A stretch of 64,000 nt of DNA, taken from the NCBI GenBank assembly GCA_973895155.1, contig OZ316895.1:868001-932000 (forward strand). Direction: 5' to 3'. Numbering within the stretch: position 1 is the stretch's first letter; each line of letters starts with the position of its first letter. Made by a program: the position numbers and the translations under genes. Under the pieces are notes generated by a model. It searched no databases. It worked only from the letters and a program-made list of their open reading frames with translations, and had not been told where the DNA came from. Source of the DNA: Marsupella aquatica. Taxonomy: Eukaryota > Marchantiophyta. Of this stretch, positions 21,612 through 34,268 are shown one piece after another.

Positions 21612-24419
21612 CTACGGGTTAACGCTAGGGACCAAAAAAAGGTATGGAATACCGAATTATAACTTTTTTCCTGGTCATGTAGCTTTAGAATATAGTAAAA
21701 AGCAAAAGGAATATTTTCCGCAACTAGTGAAAAACTACAGGCACTTTCTTATGGCCAAATAGGGCGTGTCAAAAGAGTGCCGCCATAAGTGAGTTATGGC
21801 CAAGGACATAAAATGTTCTTATGGTCAGGACCAAAAAGGGATACCTATATACTTGCCCGGGAAATATGAGAGTCCAAAAAGTTTATGTCTGTGAGGAAAA
21901 GTTGTTGTTTAGGGCTAATTAATTAGGATAGTTTACCACACTTGCCACACTTCACCACATGAGAATGATGTTTGGGGTTGCACAGTTGCACACCCTTCAC
22001 ATGTTTTGTTTCATCTTCAGGTAAATCCTCCAACTAAACAAAACTTTCAGCCCTTGGCCACATGAGAATAATGTGTGGCACTGTACCCACTCCATATTCA
22101 TCTCCTCGTAAGCTCTGAACTACAAACCTTAAATTCATTATCATTTACTATCATATAGAGCTGTTGCGAGCCATGACTAAGTTTTAGGTGAATGTCAATC
22201 AGAACCTACAAGTCCCACACGTTCTCTATGTTGTGGGATTTCAATCAATGGCAGAGAGGTGAGCCGTGGGCAGTGCTGAACAATATACAACAAACAAGCT
22301 TGAAGAATGGTGACCTATGTTTTAGGGTCTGTTTTTCTGGACCTAAAATCAAAAGGAAACCAGGCCCAACCACACTGGTTGCCCAGCTGGCCAGATGACT
22401 CCAGCAAGTAGCGAAAAAATTCTAATGGAAAGGTTTTGTTGGTTTGAAGATTACTGAAGAAATTGTTGGTCATAAATTTGGAGAGTTTTCAACACAGAAA
22501 ACCTCCTCCTTGGGTAGAAATCATATTTGACTCTATCATTGTGTTCCCACCCAAATACACACTGCTTATGTGTTCATCACTCTTTGTCATTTTGAGATTT
22601 GTGGCCATTTGCGTGAGAGTTTAGGTAGAAACTTTAATGCATATGAGGGGGTATTGAGAGTGCGAAGGGTGCCCGCTAATGATCAGCAAAATATTCACTC
22701 TGATTTCTACGATGAGTTAGGGGTGGCAAGAGCAATTTTCCAAAGGAATTATCTCTCTCAATCAACAGCATGATACACCACTAGGCACGACGAAACAAGC
22801 AGTCTATATAATTAGATCTTGGATCCTTGTCCACTTGTCCATAGTACAAGACAGCGAGCTCAATAAAGACAATCCATAGCGTTGGTAGATCCTACCCAAT
22901 GATGAGGTTTCTTGATTGAGTGGTGCATACAACCATAGTCAGCCACTAGTGGTAGTTTTCATCCCCTCCCTGGTTGCTATTTTACTTTCCTAAATTTACT
23001 CGCCAAAATCACTGCTCCTTACCAGAGAACTGACTTCCTTACTGGCAGCTTTTGTTTTGAATTGCTGGTCCAAAACAATGCAGTTTTTGTCAGGGTTAGC
23101 GCAGTGAGAAAGGAAGCTGTCGCCATATTTCCAGAGTTTAAATCTACAAGGAGGAAGCAAAAAATCAAGCCTAATCTTAACGCTCCACTTGGCTTCTTTA
23201 CCATGAGGTCCCTCCCTTGGTAGCTTCAGTTACTTTTCCTATATTAACAAACTAGCCCAATGCCTATTGGTTGCACAATGTTGTTCGTAGGAATTGTTGT
23301 ATAGCATAAATGAGAGTACCAAGCAGTCAGCACTGTCGAGAGTCCATGAGTCACCCTGGCAGCTGGATTTCAAGGAGTGTGAAGCTGTGAGGAGAGATGG
23401 TTGGGAGTGGAAAAGATGTACAATGTCACTTTCAGGACCATCTCACGGCTAAATAAAACATGTTACCATACTCCAATGGTCAAGGAGACTGCCCAACAGA
23501 ATTACATTTTGTAAAGAGACCATGAGAGAAACAGAGTGGGATTGCAGATTATTGTGTTCAGATTCCAGGGGTTTCCACCACCAGAGACGTCTGCTCGATA
23601 GAGGTTTCCCTTACTTAAAATAATAATAATCTCTCTTGGAAAAATGATTTTACCCCCGATTTTACTCGTAGGGGTTTGCCATAATTGTCCACCGTTTGAA
23701 ACAGATTCATTTCAAAGGAGGTTTTACTGTTCGCTCATTAACATACAGCAGGGCCTTTAAGGAATTCCCAGGGTGAAAGAGATCTCCAAAATAGTTGCTG
23801 ATGGTAAGGGGAGGCTACAATTAACAGATGAACAGATGAAAGTCACACTGAGCACGATAATCATTACTGATGATTACGAGGACGCTTAGATTTGTGCGCT
23901 GAACATTCGCATACTTACTAACATGCTTGTCCACCCACCCCACAATCGCATTTGTCTGGATGTCTCTACATCTAACCAATAATGCTTTGCCTTGGCCTCC
24001 TAATGCACCCGCTCCCAGTTGCCCATAATGTGCACAGTGTGTCCATTGTCATTGTGACACTCAGCGCCTGGTTGGTTGCCCTACGGCCATTGTGTACAAG
24101 TCTACAAGATGTTGGCAACAATGGTTTTCGAGAGTGGGTCCCTTGCGCTTCACGAGGCGCAACCAATCAGGCAAGTACTGGTTTGAAGTTTGTCATCGTT
24201 ATGTCTACAGTGGCTACGTGATTTCCGTATACTATAGTGATGTGCAAATAGCATAAACAAATTCTCTGAATTCTATCTCAAATCATTCGTTGCGTCCCCA
24301 TTGGACGAAGCGTTATTCACAGAGTGAGGCATCCTCTGCAAAATATTCTCTGCTTAAACCTATGGCTGCTTGTTACGTCTGTATCAACTTTGTCTTTAGC
24401 TTTCTTTCTAATCTGCTTT
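21612..24419. other. Intergenic stretch
   Basis: No ORF above about 80 codons, no recognisable domain, RNA gene or bounded repeat. Moderately AT-rich throughout. Confidence 0.5.
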
Positions 24420-24432
24420 CCCTTTGTTGAGC

Positions 24433-24834
24433 CTCTCCACATACAGTATTGCCCTGTAACACATACAAATTCTTTTGTCTACTCCCCTTCAAAATCACTG
24501 TCTCTCCCGACCTGACTTGAAGTTCACCATCAATAACGCTCCATTGATGACCATTTGAATCCAACACACCGAGTGAAATCAGATTCTTACGCATGCCAGG
24601 TACATACCTGACTCCGGACACTGTGCGCACAGCGCCATCAAACATTTGAATCTTCACAAACCCAATTCCCTCAATTTGACAGGAGTGATCATTTCCCATC
24701 AGAACTGAACCGTTTGAAATAGAGTAAGAACTGAAAAACTCACGAATGTAACAAATATGAAAAGAGCAAGCACAATCAAGAATCCACACATCATCTGCTC
24801 TCCTAGATGACGTGCACAGGGCATACCCCCGGCT
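24433..24834 (-). pseudogene. Element 3 pol remnant: protease region only
   Basis: Continues in the gag frame past the TGA. It has WILDCACSFHIC (protease Asp in D-C-A as in element 2), LISLGVLDSNGHQWS, and up to GNTVCGEA, where element 2 sequence stops and the LTR terminus follows. Zinc finger, integrase, RT and RNase H are absent. Confidence 0.92.
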
Positions 24835-25869
24835 TCATAAAACATACTCATCATTGAGTAAATCAGCTTCTCCATCAGCCCTAGCCACATTTGCCGATGA
24901 AGTTTCCGCTGCCTTTCCCTTACAGTCTCGCTTGAAGTGTCCAACTTGGTTGCACTTCCAACATGTCACCTGCCTCCTCTGAGGGGATTTACCCTTGGAC
25001 TTAGATCTGGATTTAGATCTAAACTGGGTTCTACGGTCCCCAGTTGGTCGCTGCATACTCCTCCCACGGTTAACATTGAGGGCAGCACCAGATGATGAAG
25101 GCTGTGACGTGATGTGCATCTTCTGCTGAAGATCATCACTAAGCAAAGAACTTACCACGTCATTGTATGAAATGGTATCCCTATCACGATGCAACAACAC
25201 TCGTGATAGGGACTGGTAAGATGGAGGCAATGAACTAAGAAGCTGCAGAGCCTTCGTCTCATCATTCAAAGTCTCCCCAAGGTTTTCCAAGTCAACGACC
25301 ATGTCGTTGAAAGCATCCACATGGTCTTGCAACTTCGTACCAGATTCCTTCATCCTGAAACTCATCAGTTTGTAGGAAGTGTAGAGCCGGTTCGACAACT
25401 CCTTGCGGTGATACTTGCTCTGCAATTCCGCAAATAAGGACATGCAATCCTTATGTGCACCCAACTGCTTGATGATGGGAGGCATGAGATAGAGTGTAAC
25501 ACACCACACTCCCTGCTCCTGCATGCGGTCCCATTGTTTCTCATCAACATCGTCTTCACGAGGGCTCAGCAGTTGGCCCATCCCTGACGCATAAAGCACT
25601 CCCTTCACCTGCTTCTCCCATAGCAAGTAGTCAGAGCGCCCATCATACTTTGTCACTTCATACTTGGGTCCCCCAAGCTTGAAAGTCCCCATCTTCTTCT
25701 TTACCGTGAGCTCCGGTAGTAGTACTGCTTCCTCCACCACACGCCGCACCGGTGATGGTATCGGTGTCACGTGCTCTTCCTCCTGCTCCTCTCTCTGCCC
25801 CTGAAACCTCCGTGGTGATCCTCGTGCTTCAAGTTCCACGTTTTCGAAAAACTCCTCCGAATCACTCAT
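24835..25869 (-). CDS. Element 3 Gag, intact (344 aa)
   Basis: Open from MSDSEEFFENV to TGA at 24837-24835. It has an acidic N-terminus, copia Gag core, basic RSKSRSKSKGK segment and a complete zinc knuckle C303-C306-H311-C316 (CWKCNQVGHFKRDC), then about 28 residues ending NDEYVL. This is the only undamaged gag in the window. Gag made here could in principle form particles and help related copies in trans, although the element itself has lost most of pol. The stop is at the same codon position as TGA 3847 of element 2. Confidence 0.92.
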   Translation of the reverse strand: MSDSEEFFENVELEARGSPRRFQGQREEQEEEHVTPIPSPVRRVVEEAVLLPELTVKKKMGTFKLGGPKYEVTKYDGRSDYLLWEKQVKGVLYASGMGQLLSPREDDVDEKQWDRMQEQGVWCVTLYLMPPIIKQLGAHKDCMSLFAELQSKYHRKELSNRLYTSYKLMSFRMKESGTKLQDHVDAFNDMVVDLENLGETLNDETKALQLLSSLPPSYQSLSRVLLHRDRDTISYNDVVSSLLSDDLQQKMHITSQPSSSGAALNVNRGRSMQRPTGDRRTQFRSKSRSKSKGKSPQRRQVTCWKCNQVGHFKRDCKGKAAETSSANVARADGEADLLNDEYVL

Positions 25870-26561
25870 ATGAGAAAGTCACAAAAAATGTTGTTTTTCA
25901 CAACTTCTCAAAAAACTCGAAACTCAACACCGCCGCGTAGCCCACAAAGCTAGGAGTCCAATACTGAAAACCAAAATCAAAATCGAAATTTGACGGAAAA
26001 GTTATTCAAATTTCGGTCGAGGTGGGTAAAACCTTGGGAAACTCCCCCGTTTTGACCACCTCAGGGAATAACCGAAATACCAAGTACAACCCGTTGTCGG
26101 AATTGCGATGTGATTGGTGCGCTGCATTGCCAACTTCAATGGCTACGACCTCACTTGTCAACAACGAATGTTGATCAATTGCACTTGGTGCCGTCACCAA
26201 GTCCAACAAGGTAATTGATTTTGCTTAGCCTTCCTCTTTGCATCAAAGAGCCAATCCCGGACTCAAAAACAATCGTCTTGCCTCAATCTCTCCGTTGAGT
26301 CAAAACACTTGACGCTTCTCCCTCCGAGTCGATTGCCAACTTTCTTCACAAAATCCAGAACGACGAAAACTTAGATCTCTCTGCACCACGAGCTCCGTTC
26401 AACGATTTCTTCACACCGTTAGAAAGCTCTTGCCCTGATCTATCCGTTGAGCCCATAAACTCCAAGTTCCATGCGATGGAACTCTGGAAAATCCACCAAC
26501 ACTCAACGCTGGAAAAACCGTCATGAAATCCCGTCACGAACACACGTCACCTCCCAAGCAT
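25870..26561 (-). other. Element 3 leader
   Basis: About 690 bp, nearly base-for-base the leader of element 2. No recognisable protein. Confidence 0.8.
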
Positions 26562-26573
26562 GCTCTGATACCA
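26562..26573 (-). other. Element 3 primer-binding site
   Basis: Plus-strand GCTCTGATACCA, the complement of TGGTATCAGAGC, two bases inside the LTR; initiator tRNA-Met primer as in element 2. Confidence 0.94.
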
Positions 26574-26575
26574 AT

Positions 26576-27050
26576 TGTTGAGCATAGACGACGATCGCAA
26601 CGGCAAGCCCATGAACCATCCAACGCACAATAGTCGACACAAGAGATACGTGGTTCACCTCCTTGAGGCTACGTCCACGGGAACACACAAGAGAGCTTTA
26701 CTGAACTCTAAGCCCGTCGGCTATACCGAGTCTCCACAGTGTAAGCTCTCCCTATCTCTCAAGTGGCTCCATAACAATGAGCCTTGGTTCTACCTCTCCA
26801 AGCACACATGCCTCTTATGATATAGTGTGCAACTTAGTTGTACCTAACCACATAGTTGTACCTAACCACATAGTTGTACCTAATCACGTAGTTGTACCTA
26901 ACCACATAGTTGTACCTAATCACGTAGTTGTACCTAACCACATAGTTGTACCTAATCACGTAGTTGTACCTAACCACGTAGTTGTACCAACCCACGTTGT
27001 TGTACCAACCACGTCATACCTAACCTAGACGTAAGAGTAAATACCCAACA
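26576..27050 (-). repeat. Element 3 5' LTR, 475 bp
   Basis: Same ends as the element 2 LTR but 54 bp longer, because the 18-bp array (about 26831-27010) has ten units instead of seven. Outer edge ACCCAACA at 27050, inner edge TGTTGAGC at 26576 (plus-strand reading). Confidence 0.93.
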
Positions 27051-27055
27051 CCCTT

Positions 27056-30000
27056 AATATGGCACATTTCAGGTTGTTGCTTTTACACAACATCTCGCTA
27101 AACTTCAAGGTTTGGTAATTCCTCAACTTTGGCATATCAAACAGCCATATCTAAGAGACTAATCATCAAGAAAGGTTTGGGTTGAATCTTTCTCGTCTTT
27201 TGGAAACGTTGTTGGATTCTTGGCTTAAGCTCTCTTAGTTTGTCTTATAAGGCTCCCTACCTTTTTCCAAGTCACGTGTTTTTCACCTTTGCCAACCACG
27301 AAAAATCTTAGTATACTACGGAAATATCGACGGACAATTTCAACCTAGCTAGAGCCTCTAGTGATCTTACCCGCACAATCAACGTCATCTAACATAATGC
27401 AAAGGTTATTACCACTCACGCCAACACTGTGACGTTGGATGACAGAGATGGTGGGGGTCCCATGACAAATAAAATATGTCAACACTAAACTTGGCCAAAT
27501 ATCCACATTGACTGATAAGACCAAACCTGGATGGATCACTCTTTGCGGGTCCCACCCTCCAGAGTTGAAGGAAATGCCTTTCGTAAAGCGCAAATGATTA
27601 AAAGCTTCGTTTCAATTCGTCACTTCGGAAATTCTTAAGTCGTGCACTGTAACTCGACGACATGGAGGATTATGAAGATAGCTGCCATGCTCCTGCTCTT
27701 GAGACACCGTACAGGGAAGATCACAGGAAAAGTATCAACCATTTTTCCTGTCCTTCCCCGAGCCATGAGTAGTTGAGTGCTGTAGTTCAGTATTATTTTA
27801 GGAGTGAAGACCCATCAAAGATTCCACCAACATATCTCTTGCAATTGAGCTATGATGTTTGGGATACAATCTTGTACCTCCGGCACTGAGGCAATCCGGT
27901 CATCTGGGTTAATGGTATTTATGGTTCCAGCTTTTACTTTATGGAGTGAGGTGCAGTTGTGAATGCCATAGACAAGAGCAGCACAATTTCACACACCTGG
28001 TGGCAATAGAAGTGTACACTCATTAAATTAAAGAAAATAACTAGATTTATCATGAAATATTATAGACCATATAATATATATATACACCGTATTTATATCA
28101 TATTCTGATATGCAATCATAGGACCCGCAAAATTTCCATGGGATAGGTACAGATCGGGTACAGTTACCCCAGCCAGCCACGGGATGCCACGATGCAACCC
28201 TTTATACGGAAATGAACTTAATGTATCGCAGCTGGTCGTTGGCAGCAACGATATGTAGCGAATAATGCAACAGCAGAGGAGCCGGTGAAGTCGAGGAGCC
28301 GGTGAAGTGATTGTGCTTTCGCCATTTAGTTTTGGTGTTTTAAGGGTGAAGAAAAGACCATCAACAAGCCCGGAAAGCAGCGAGAGGTCAAAGAATGAAG
28401 CCAAGGCTCCGAGCAGCCACAAGATCCGAGCACCACTTTGTTAAAACTAATCGTCCACCACTGCCATGTGAACAATTTTTGGTCGGTGGTTCCCCGAGCA
28501 GCGCCTCGGATCGATTAGTGATGTACGGTGCAACCACACAGGATTTCACTGGTTTGCAGTGACGAGATGACTGACTCGTTTGTCCCTCCGCCGGGACACT
28601 TCGGCACTCAGGATCGTCTGGTAGTTTGACCTGTGTTTGAAACTACTGTCTACCTTACTATCACGTGAATGTGACACCTGAATTAGATTGACCGAAAACT
28701 TCGTTCTTCCCGGTAGATATCGATTTCCAAAGCACTTCGTTACAGGTTGCTCTCGGTACCATGAAAAAGGTCTTAAAGAGAGCGCGACCAGGACTAACAT
28801 CAGAGCTCTAGGAAGTCACAATTGGTCGCAGTCCCTTCAACCAACATGTATGTTATAGGTAGATAGATAGAATACTCTGCCTCTAGGGCTACCCCGGTGA
28901 GGTTTACAAACTGACCAAACACTTCACGTGGAAAGTATTCAAATCATCGAGCTGCCACAGTCGACACGTACGAGGCTACGAGCAGTCCTGAAAGACGATA
29001 AGAAGACAATGTCTCTGTCGATCGTGATGAGCTAACAGCTTGAAACGGAAAGTAAAATGATGACGGTCGGTAAAGCTACCTTCTCCTGTATGGAAATTTC
29101 GTTCCAGAGGGTCCAAGACTAACAAGGACACCATATGAGACACAGCAGTAGGGACCATGAGTACAAAAACCTTTGTAGCCTGCAGCGGCTCAGTCCGAGT
29201 AAGCACAGTGGGCGTATCTGAACACAGACACCACAAAACAGAACCATGCTCGAGTAAAAAGAAATTACAAACCCCGCCCGCCCCTCCACACACACACAGC
29301 ACCGTTGGTACTACAATTCCATTGCGAGGGCAACGAGCCAAAGCAGCGCAAGTATTCGACTTCAAGACACTCGGAGTTGGTGGAGTCTTTCCCCGAGGAT
29401 ATGCCATAGCATATGTGAAATTGTCCCATCACCACCATTGTTTTCAACTAACACATATGAGAAAATGAAGCTGCATAAAACATTCAAAGCACAGGATAAA
29501 ACAAACGATATAGCGCACAGTAACACGTGCTCTTGGCATTCGCATCACATTAGAGAAGTGAAACGTGCAAGGAAGCCAACTGGACGATATATATCTGAAC
29601 TAAACTTTGAATACTTTACTTCCATTTTGCTCTGGCCTTTGCCAGGCAACGACGACGGTATGGCGAGGAGACCATTCAACATGAGGAGAGATCAGGAGGT
29701 AAAAGAGTACGGGAGGAGAGAACTGGACGAGTTCAAACCACATGTGTTTAACTTTACATTGAAAGGGGAATCCTTGGCAGTCGAGCTCAGAATAGCTGCT
29801 GTACAACCAAAACTGAGGCAGCAAGAACGTGGGCATTTTTTTTGTCTTGCCCCTACCATTTGCGGCAAAATTCTATCGAGAGTGAACCATTTCCAAAACT
29901 GGGAAAGATTGATGGCGTCCAAGATTCGCTCTTCCCCATCGAGTGGTTCTTGTTCTACACATAAGTTGGCACAAGCTATGATCCTAGAAACTAAAAGTGT

Positions 30001-30338
30001 CTCTGAAGTGCCATATGCAGTCTGTGCTATGGCCGTCAGCTCGTTTAAGGGGAACGCTCTTGTTTACATTAAAACTAATGGGTTTATAAAACTGGGAAGG
30101 CAACATTGAGGATTGCTAATATGTGTGTTTTGACTACCCAGAAGCAGTACAGTGTGATTGACTTCCATCCCAGATGAGGGCACAAACTAAAGAGACTACA
30201 CCAAATTAAGAGATAGAGAACGGCTCTGCGGCGTGGAAAGTAGAGATCTCCAGCTAAACGCTGCAATTTCAGTTCCGGAGATGGAATCCAATTTGAGGAG
30301 GCACGGATGGAAGAGTCCCAAGGAAGTAAAAGCAAACG
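27056..30338. other. Intergenic stretch and presumed 3' region of the APRR2-like gene
   Basis: No gene recognised. A short AT microsatellite lies near 28068-28088. A plus-strand ORF of 223 codons (29438-30109) is open but has no familiar domain; it lies antisense to the expected 3' untranslated region of the APRR2-like gene and I do not call it. Confidence 0.5.
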
Positions 30339-33300
30339 TTAGGAAAAAACAGAAGTGAATGACGCGGCTGCAGGGACACTGTTAATCCCCTGACGCTGAA
30401 GCTCAGCAATTACTAACTCCATAGAAGGAGACTTCAATCCAAGGGGCAACGGTGTACATGGATTGGCCAATGCTTCGCTGATGGCTGCATCCAAAATTTC
30501 CTTCGACTGCGGGAAAGTAACAAGGCGCTGATCAGCTCAAACATCGACACTTCAGAACAAACTCTACTAAGATAAATGACTTGCAAAAGAAGGAAAGGCC
30601 ACGACGAAATCCAATTCACAAAAATTACAACTTACCGGATGAAAGTCAGACGGTTTGCTGCTCGCAGCAGCACCAGCAGCCACCGTCAACTCAGGATCGT
30701 CTGGACTAGTCGGATACATGGGTATAGGCATCGACTCATCGACGAAGTAACAATCGGCAGCAAGCGCAGCCGTTGTCATCGGCGAAGCGAAAGTAGGCAT
30801 GGGAGTGAATGGTAATCTCTGCATGAACGAGAAACGACGTCATTTGAATGTGTAGCCGACGTCAATTCACTTTTGTAAACACGACGTCCACTGAAATGCT
30901 TTCCAATGGCGCACGGTGCCGAAGTTCCAGAACTTACGTAGGCTTGTGGGTAGCATGCTCCGGGAGCGGGTGAAGGATGCCCCCACGCATCTACACACTG
31001 CACAAAGATAGAAAACAGTCAATTTCAGTTAGTAAGTCATCGACATCATTCAGGAAGAAAGTTCCCGGGCATCTTCCACATGAGACGCTTTCTCATTGGG
31101 AAATCCTGCTTACCGGGTACTGCCAATGAGAGCCATCCGGTGCCTGCCAAGTCGTTGGTGCGGCCATTGGTGGTTGTTGCCACATATGAGCACCGGTATG
31201 ATCCATGGTGGGATGGCCCCAGACGTGCATCGGAGGACCCATCGGATGACAATGAGGACCTGGATGAGGTTGAATTGGTGTGAGTCCCATGGGCGGTCTA
31301 GGCTGAATTGGAGGAGGATTAGTGTGGTGAGGAGCTAGCCAAGCGGTTCCGTCTCGTCGACTCCTGGCCCAGACATTTGGATCCAAAGGCTTGCGGTGAT
31401 GCCATGTTGCCGCCTCTGCTTCCCTCGCAAGTAGATGTCTTCTGTGAGACCGATATTTCTGCACGAAGGACGATCACCGACTAAACTTAAACTTCGCAAT
31501 CGGCCAACCAAAACGCAATGCTTAATTGGTTCAAATGCGACCGTATCAAAGAGTGCTACAGCCTTTGCAGCGATTAGCTAGTTCCTCATAACCTCGTGGT
31601 GAGCTTAACGGTTGATGCTGAGATATAACGGAAGAACTTGAGCTCTCGAGATGCGGTGAAAACGCAATGAGCTAGATTGTTAAAACTAACCTGTAAGTGA
31701 CTAGCAATATTATGACGAGTGAGGCATTGAACCCCCATGAGCTCCAGTATACGGGATGGGATCGCTTTTTCTACTCCAAGTTGTTCTACAGCTTGAACAA
31801 AACGTCGGTGGAGTTCAGGAGTCCAATCCACCTGTAAACAATTTACGCCCATCAGCATACTATACTTCTCAAGATCCACAGCTATAATCTCCAGTGAACA
31901 ACTCTCGACAATTCTGGCTCGTATCAACTTTCTAGGATTTCAACCGGACTAGTAACGTAGATTCTCTACCAGGACCCACTGACATAAAGACCGTCGCTGG
32001 CGATTGTCTTGGCAACAGAATGTATCTACCTTCATTTTCCTTCTTCCCGATGTGGCCTTGTTATTCACTTTGCTCCCTGAATCAGACCCAGATTGGGTCT
32101 GATCGTTTTGTTCGTTCTTCTTGTCTCCACTGCTGCAGTCGCCACTATCGACGCTCAGACAGTTCAAAGAAGTCGTCCGCTCTAGAGACGCTTCTCCCCC
32201 TGACTTCGCCACTTCGGCCAAAAGTAACGCCTCTTCCTCCCCGATGTCGGTATCATGAACCTCCCCAGCATCCAGGGCTTCAATGTTCATGTGCAAATCC
32301 ATAGTTGACTCGGGCAAAGGTACTAGAAGGCAAGGATTCACCTCCATTCCCGAATTACCGTCTCCATCCACGACAATGCCATTGCTAAGGCCCATGTCAT
32401 CTAAGCCTTCGTCAAGAAGCTCTAGCTTAATGACTGTGGGATCATCTTCGAACTGAAGATCTAATTCGTGGGTTTCACAAGATCCACCTTCCACTACAGG
32501 TTCACCTTCCAATTTCACATTTGCTACTGGATTCACAGGCACGGCAGCTGTAGCATCTTGTTCTAAGTTTTCTCCATCGACCTTCACTTGCGAACAGCCA
32601 TCCGAATCCCCAGGTGACTCCGTCGAAGCTGAGAATTGATCCTGTTGATTCATCCTCCCCGCTTGCTCCAACTGCGGTGTTGTTGGAGCGGGAAGCCTCT
32701 CACAACCCGCCCTTCCTGCAACTGCATCTGCACCAGCTGGTGAAGGACTCTTCACCTGCTGACTTGCTTCCCTGTTCTCGTTCGCCTCACGCTCCCCGTC
32801 AAGTTCAGCAGAAGCGTCGGGCTCAATTTTTACTCGGACTTTAGATTTAGAGACCGAGAACACAGAATCCACCGCGGCCTTCACCGGCACTAGAGACTCC
32901 ATCAACAAGGGGTCGCCTGCAATGAGAGCCTGCATGTGCATTCGAAATACGAGATCAGGACACTCCCTGAAACCTGAGAAACAATCGCCCCCAAACCCGC
33001 GGAAATGCTACCAAATCCACGAGAAGAAAGTATGTAGTAACGAGTAATCGCTAAAACGCTCCAGTGAGCTCAAGGAGATCATAGAACTTTTCGAACCTTA
33101 CGGACAACATGCTGCCAGATGTTCCTGAGCTTCTCGTCAGATAGTGGCTTCTGAAGAAAGTCAGCAGCTCCTAGCTGTTCAACCCACAAAACCCTCAAGA
33201 TTGTCAGTGTCCACTCCAACTTAGTGACCGCCATAAAAAGGCAAGGGTAATCCGAAGGGATCGGGTCGGTGCTTCTGGGAGTAATTTCAAATTAAGGGAT

Positions 33301-34268
33301 TGACTGGAATGCTTACAGCTATTCCTTGCATCATGATTGCCATATTCTCCGTATTAGACATCACTGAACACAGAACAACAGAAGCTTGTCAGAACTCCGA
33401 AATAGACAGTACGGCTCAAATCAATCTGGGATACACACAAACTCAAACTCCTGTATAATAGCAAGATTGTTCGTTTCCAATTTACTTACAGATGGTGGGG
33501 AGGTGTCTTGCAGCTTCCAATATTTTGAACCCATCAAGCCCATCGCCAGTCATTGCCTGAACAGCGTAGCAGCACATCAATAAGTAATGCTCGATTTCCG
33601 GACGTGCGCGACGCCAACATTGAGATGAGAAGTGGATTCTCATGTTCCAGAGTGAAAGGGAATGGCAAACAGAAGCCGAAATCCTCACCTCCACAAGAGC
33701 CACGTGAAATGAGCACTGCGTATCCCGAAGAGCGGTGAGTGCATCCTCTCCTTTCGTAAATGCGGAGACTAGTCAGTCAGCCATCGTCACATGCATACAA
33801 CAAGATGTGTTTAGGTTTGATAGAAGTACTACAAAATGAGGGACCGCGGCCCATACGAACTTGACGAAGTGTGAGAAACCCGGGCATCACGGTGACCATT
33901 AGCCACTCGAGGGATTTCTCGCCCTCTTAGCCTACATTGCGATTACATTTCCCCTCAGAGACGTACATCCAGTGTCCTGCCGAACGACGAACAAGCTCCA
34001 ATACCTCCGATTCTGATTGCAATTACTCTGGCTCCGGCCCATAGACAAGCGATAAGACAGAACCAGCACTTGCTCGTTTTGGCGATGGCGTCATATGGAT
34101 GCAAAACTCTCAAGAACAAGCATTGGACGACGACTCACCAACATACTGGCAACCTTCCAACTTGCACTTAATCTCATTAAGCACTTTGGTATCTTCGTCC
34201 ACGACCAGAACTCGCAATCCATTAGGGAAATCCTTCCAGTCGGGGAATTTATCCTTGAACGCAAACAT
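30339..34268 (-). CDS. APRR2: APRR2-like GARP transcription factor with pseudo-receiver (11 exons, 732 aa)
   Basis: Exons, in order: 34268-34139, 33768-33689, 33556-33490, 33363-33317, 33174-33097, 32929-32030, 31831-31691, 31458-31114, 30997-30938, 30818-30636 and 30506-30339. All introns are GT-AG and phases agree. Residues 18-134 form a receiver-like domain ([15 protein letters not shown] with Lys117), but the phospho-acceptor Asp is Glu70 (VALVE), so it is a pseudo-receiver. Residues 135-434 are acidic and Ser-rich and include [10 protein letters not shown] (about 214-223), a motif I associate with APRR2. The GARP Myb-like DNA-binding domain is 435-495 ([35 protein letters not shown]), then AREAEAA, a Pro/His/Gly-rich stretch, and a C-terminal GCT-like box at 678-720 ([25 protein letters not shown]). 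Nuclear regulator; relatives influence chloroplast development and pigment. An in-frame TGA upstream supports ATG 34268. Confidence 0.93.

Larger units (their letters stand above)
24425..27050 (-). mobile_element. Element 3: deleted Ty1/copia retrotransposon of the element 2 family
   Basis: Reads leftward: LTR, primer site, leader, intact gag, protease region, then an abrupt jump in early pol to the last 8 bases of the LTR (GCTCAACA, plus-strand TGTTGAGC at 24425-24432). Both outer edges are flanked by CCCTT (24420-24424 and 27051-27055), so both original termini are present and about 3.3 kb inside was lost relative to element 2. The deletion joint has GC in common on both sides. Sequence is almost identical to element 2. 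Confidence 0.94.

Noticed and set aside
29438-30109. Plus-strand ORF of 223 codons
   Set aside because: No familiar domain, lies antisense to the expected 3' untranslated region of the APRR2-like gene, and has no splice or promoter support. Kept only as a note.
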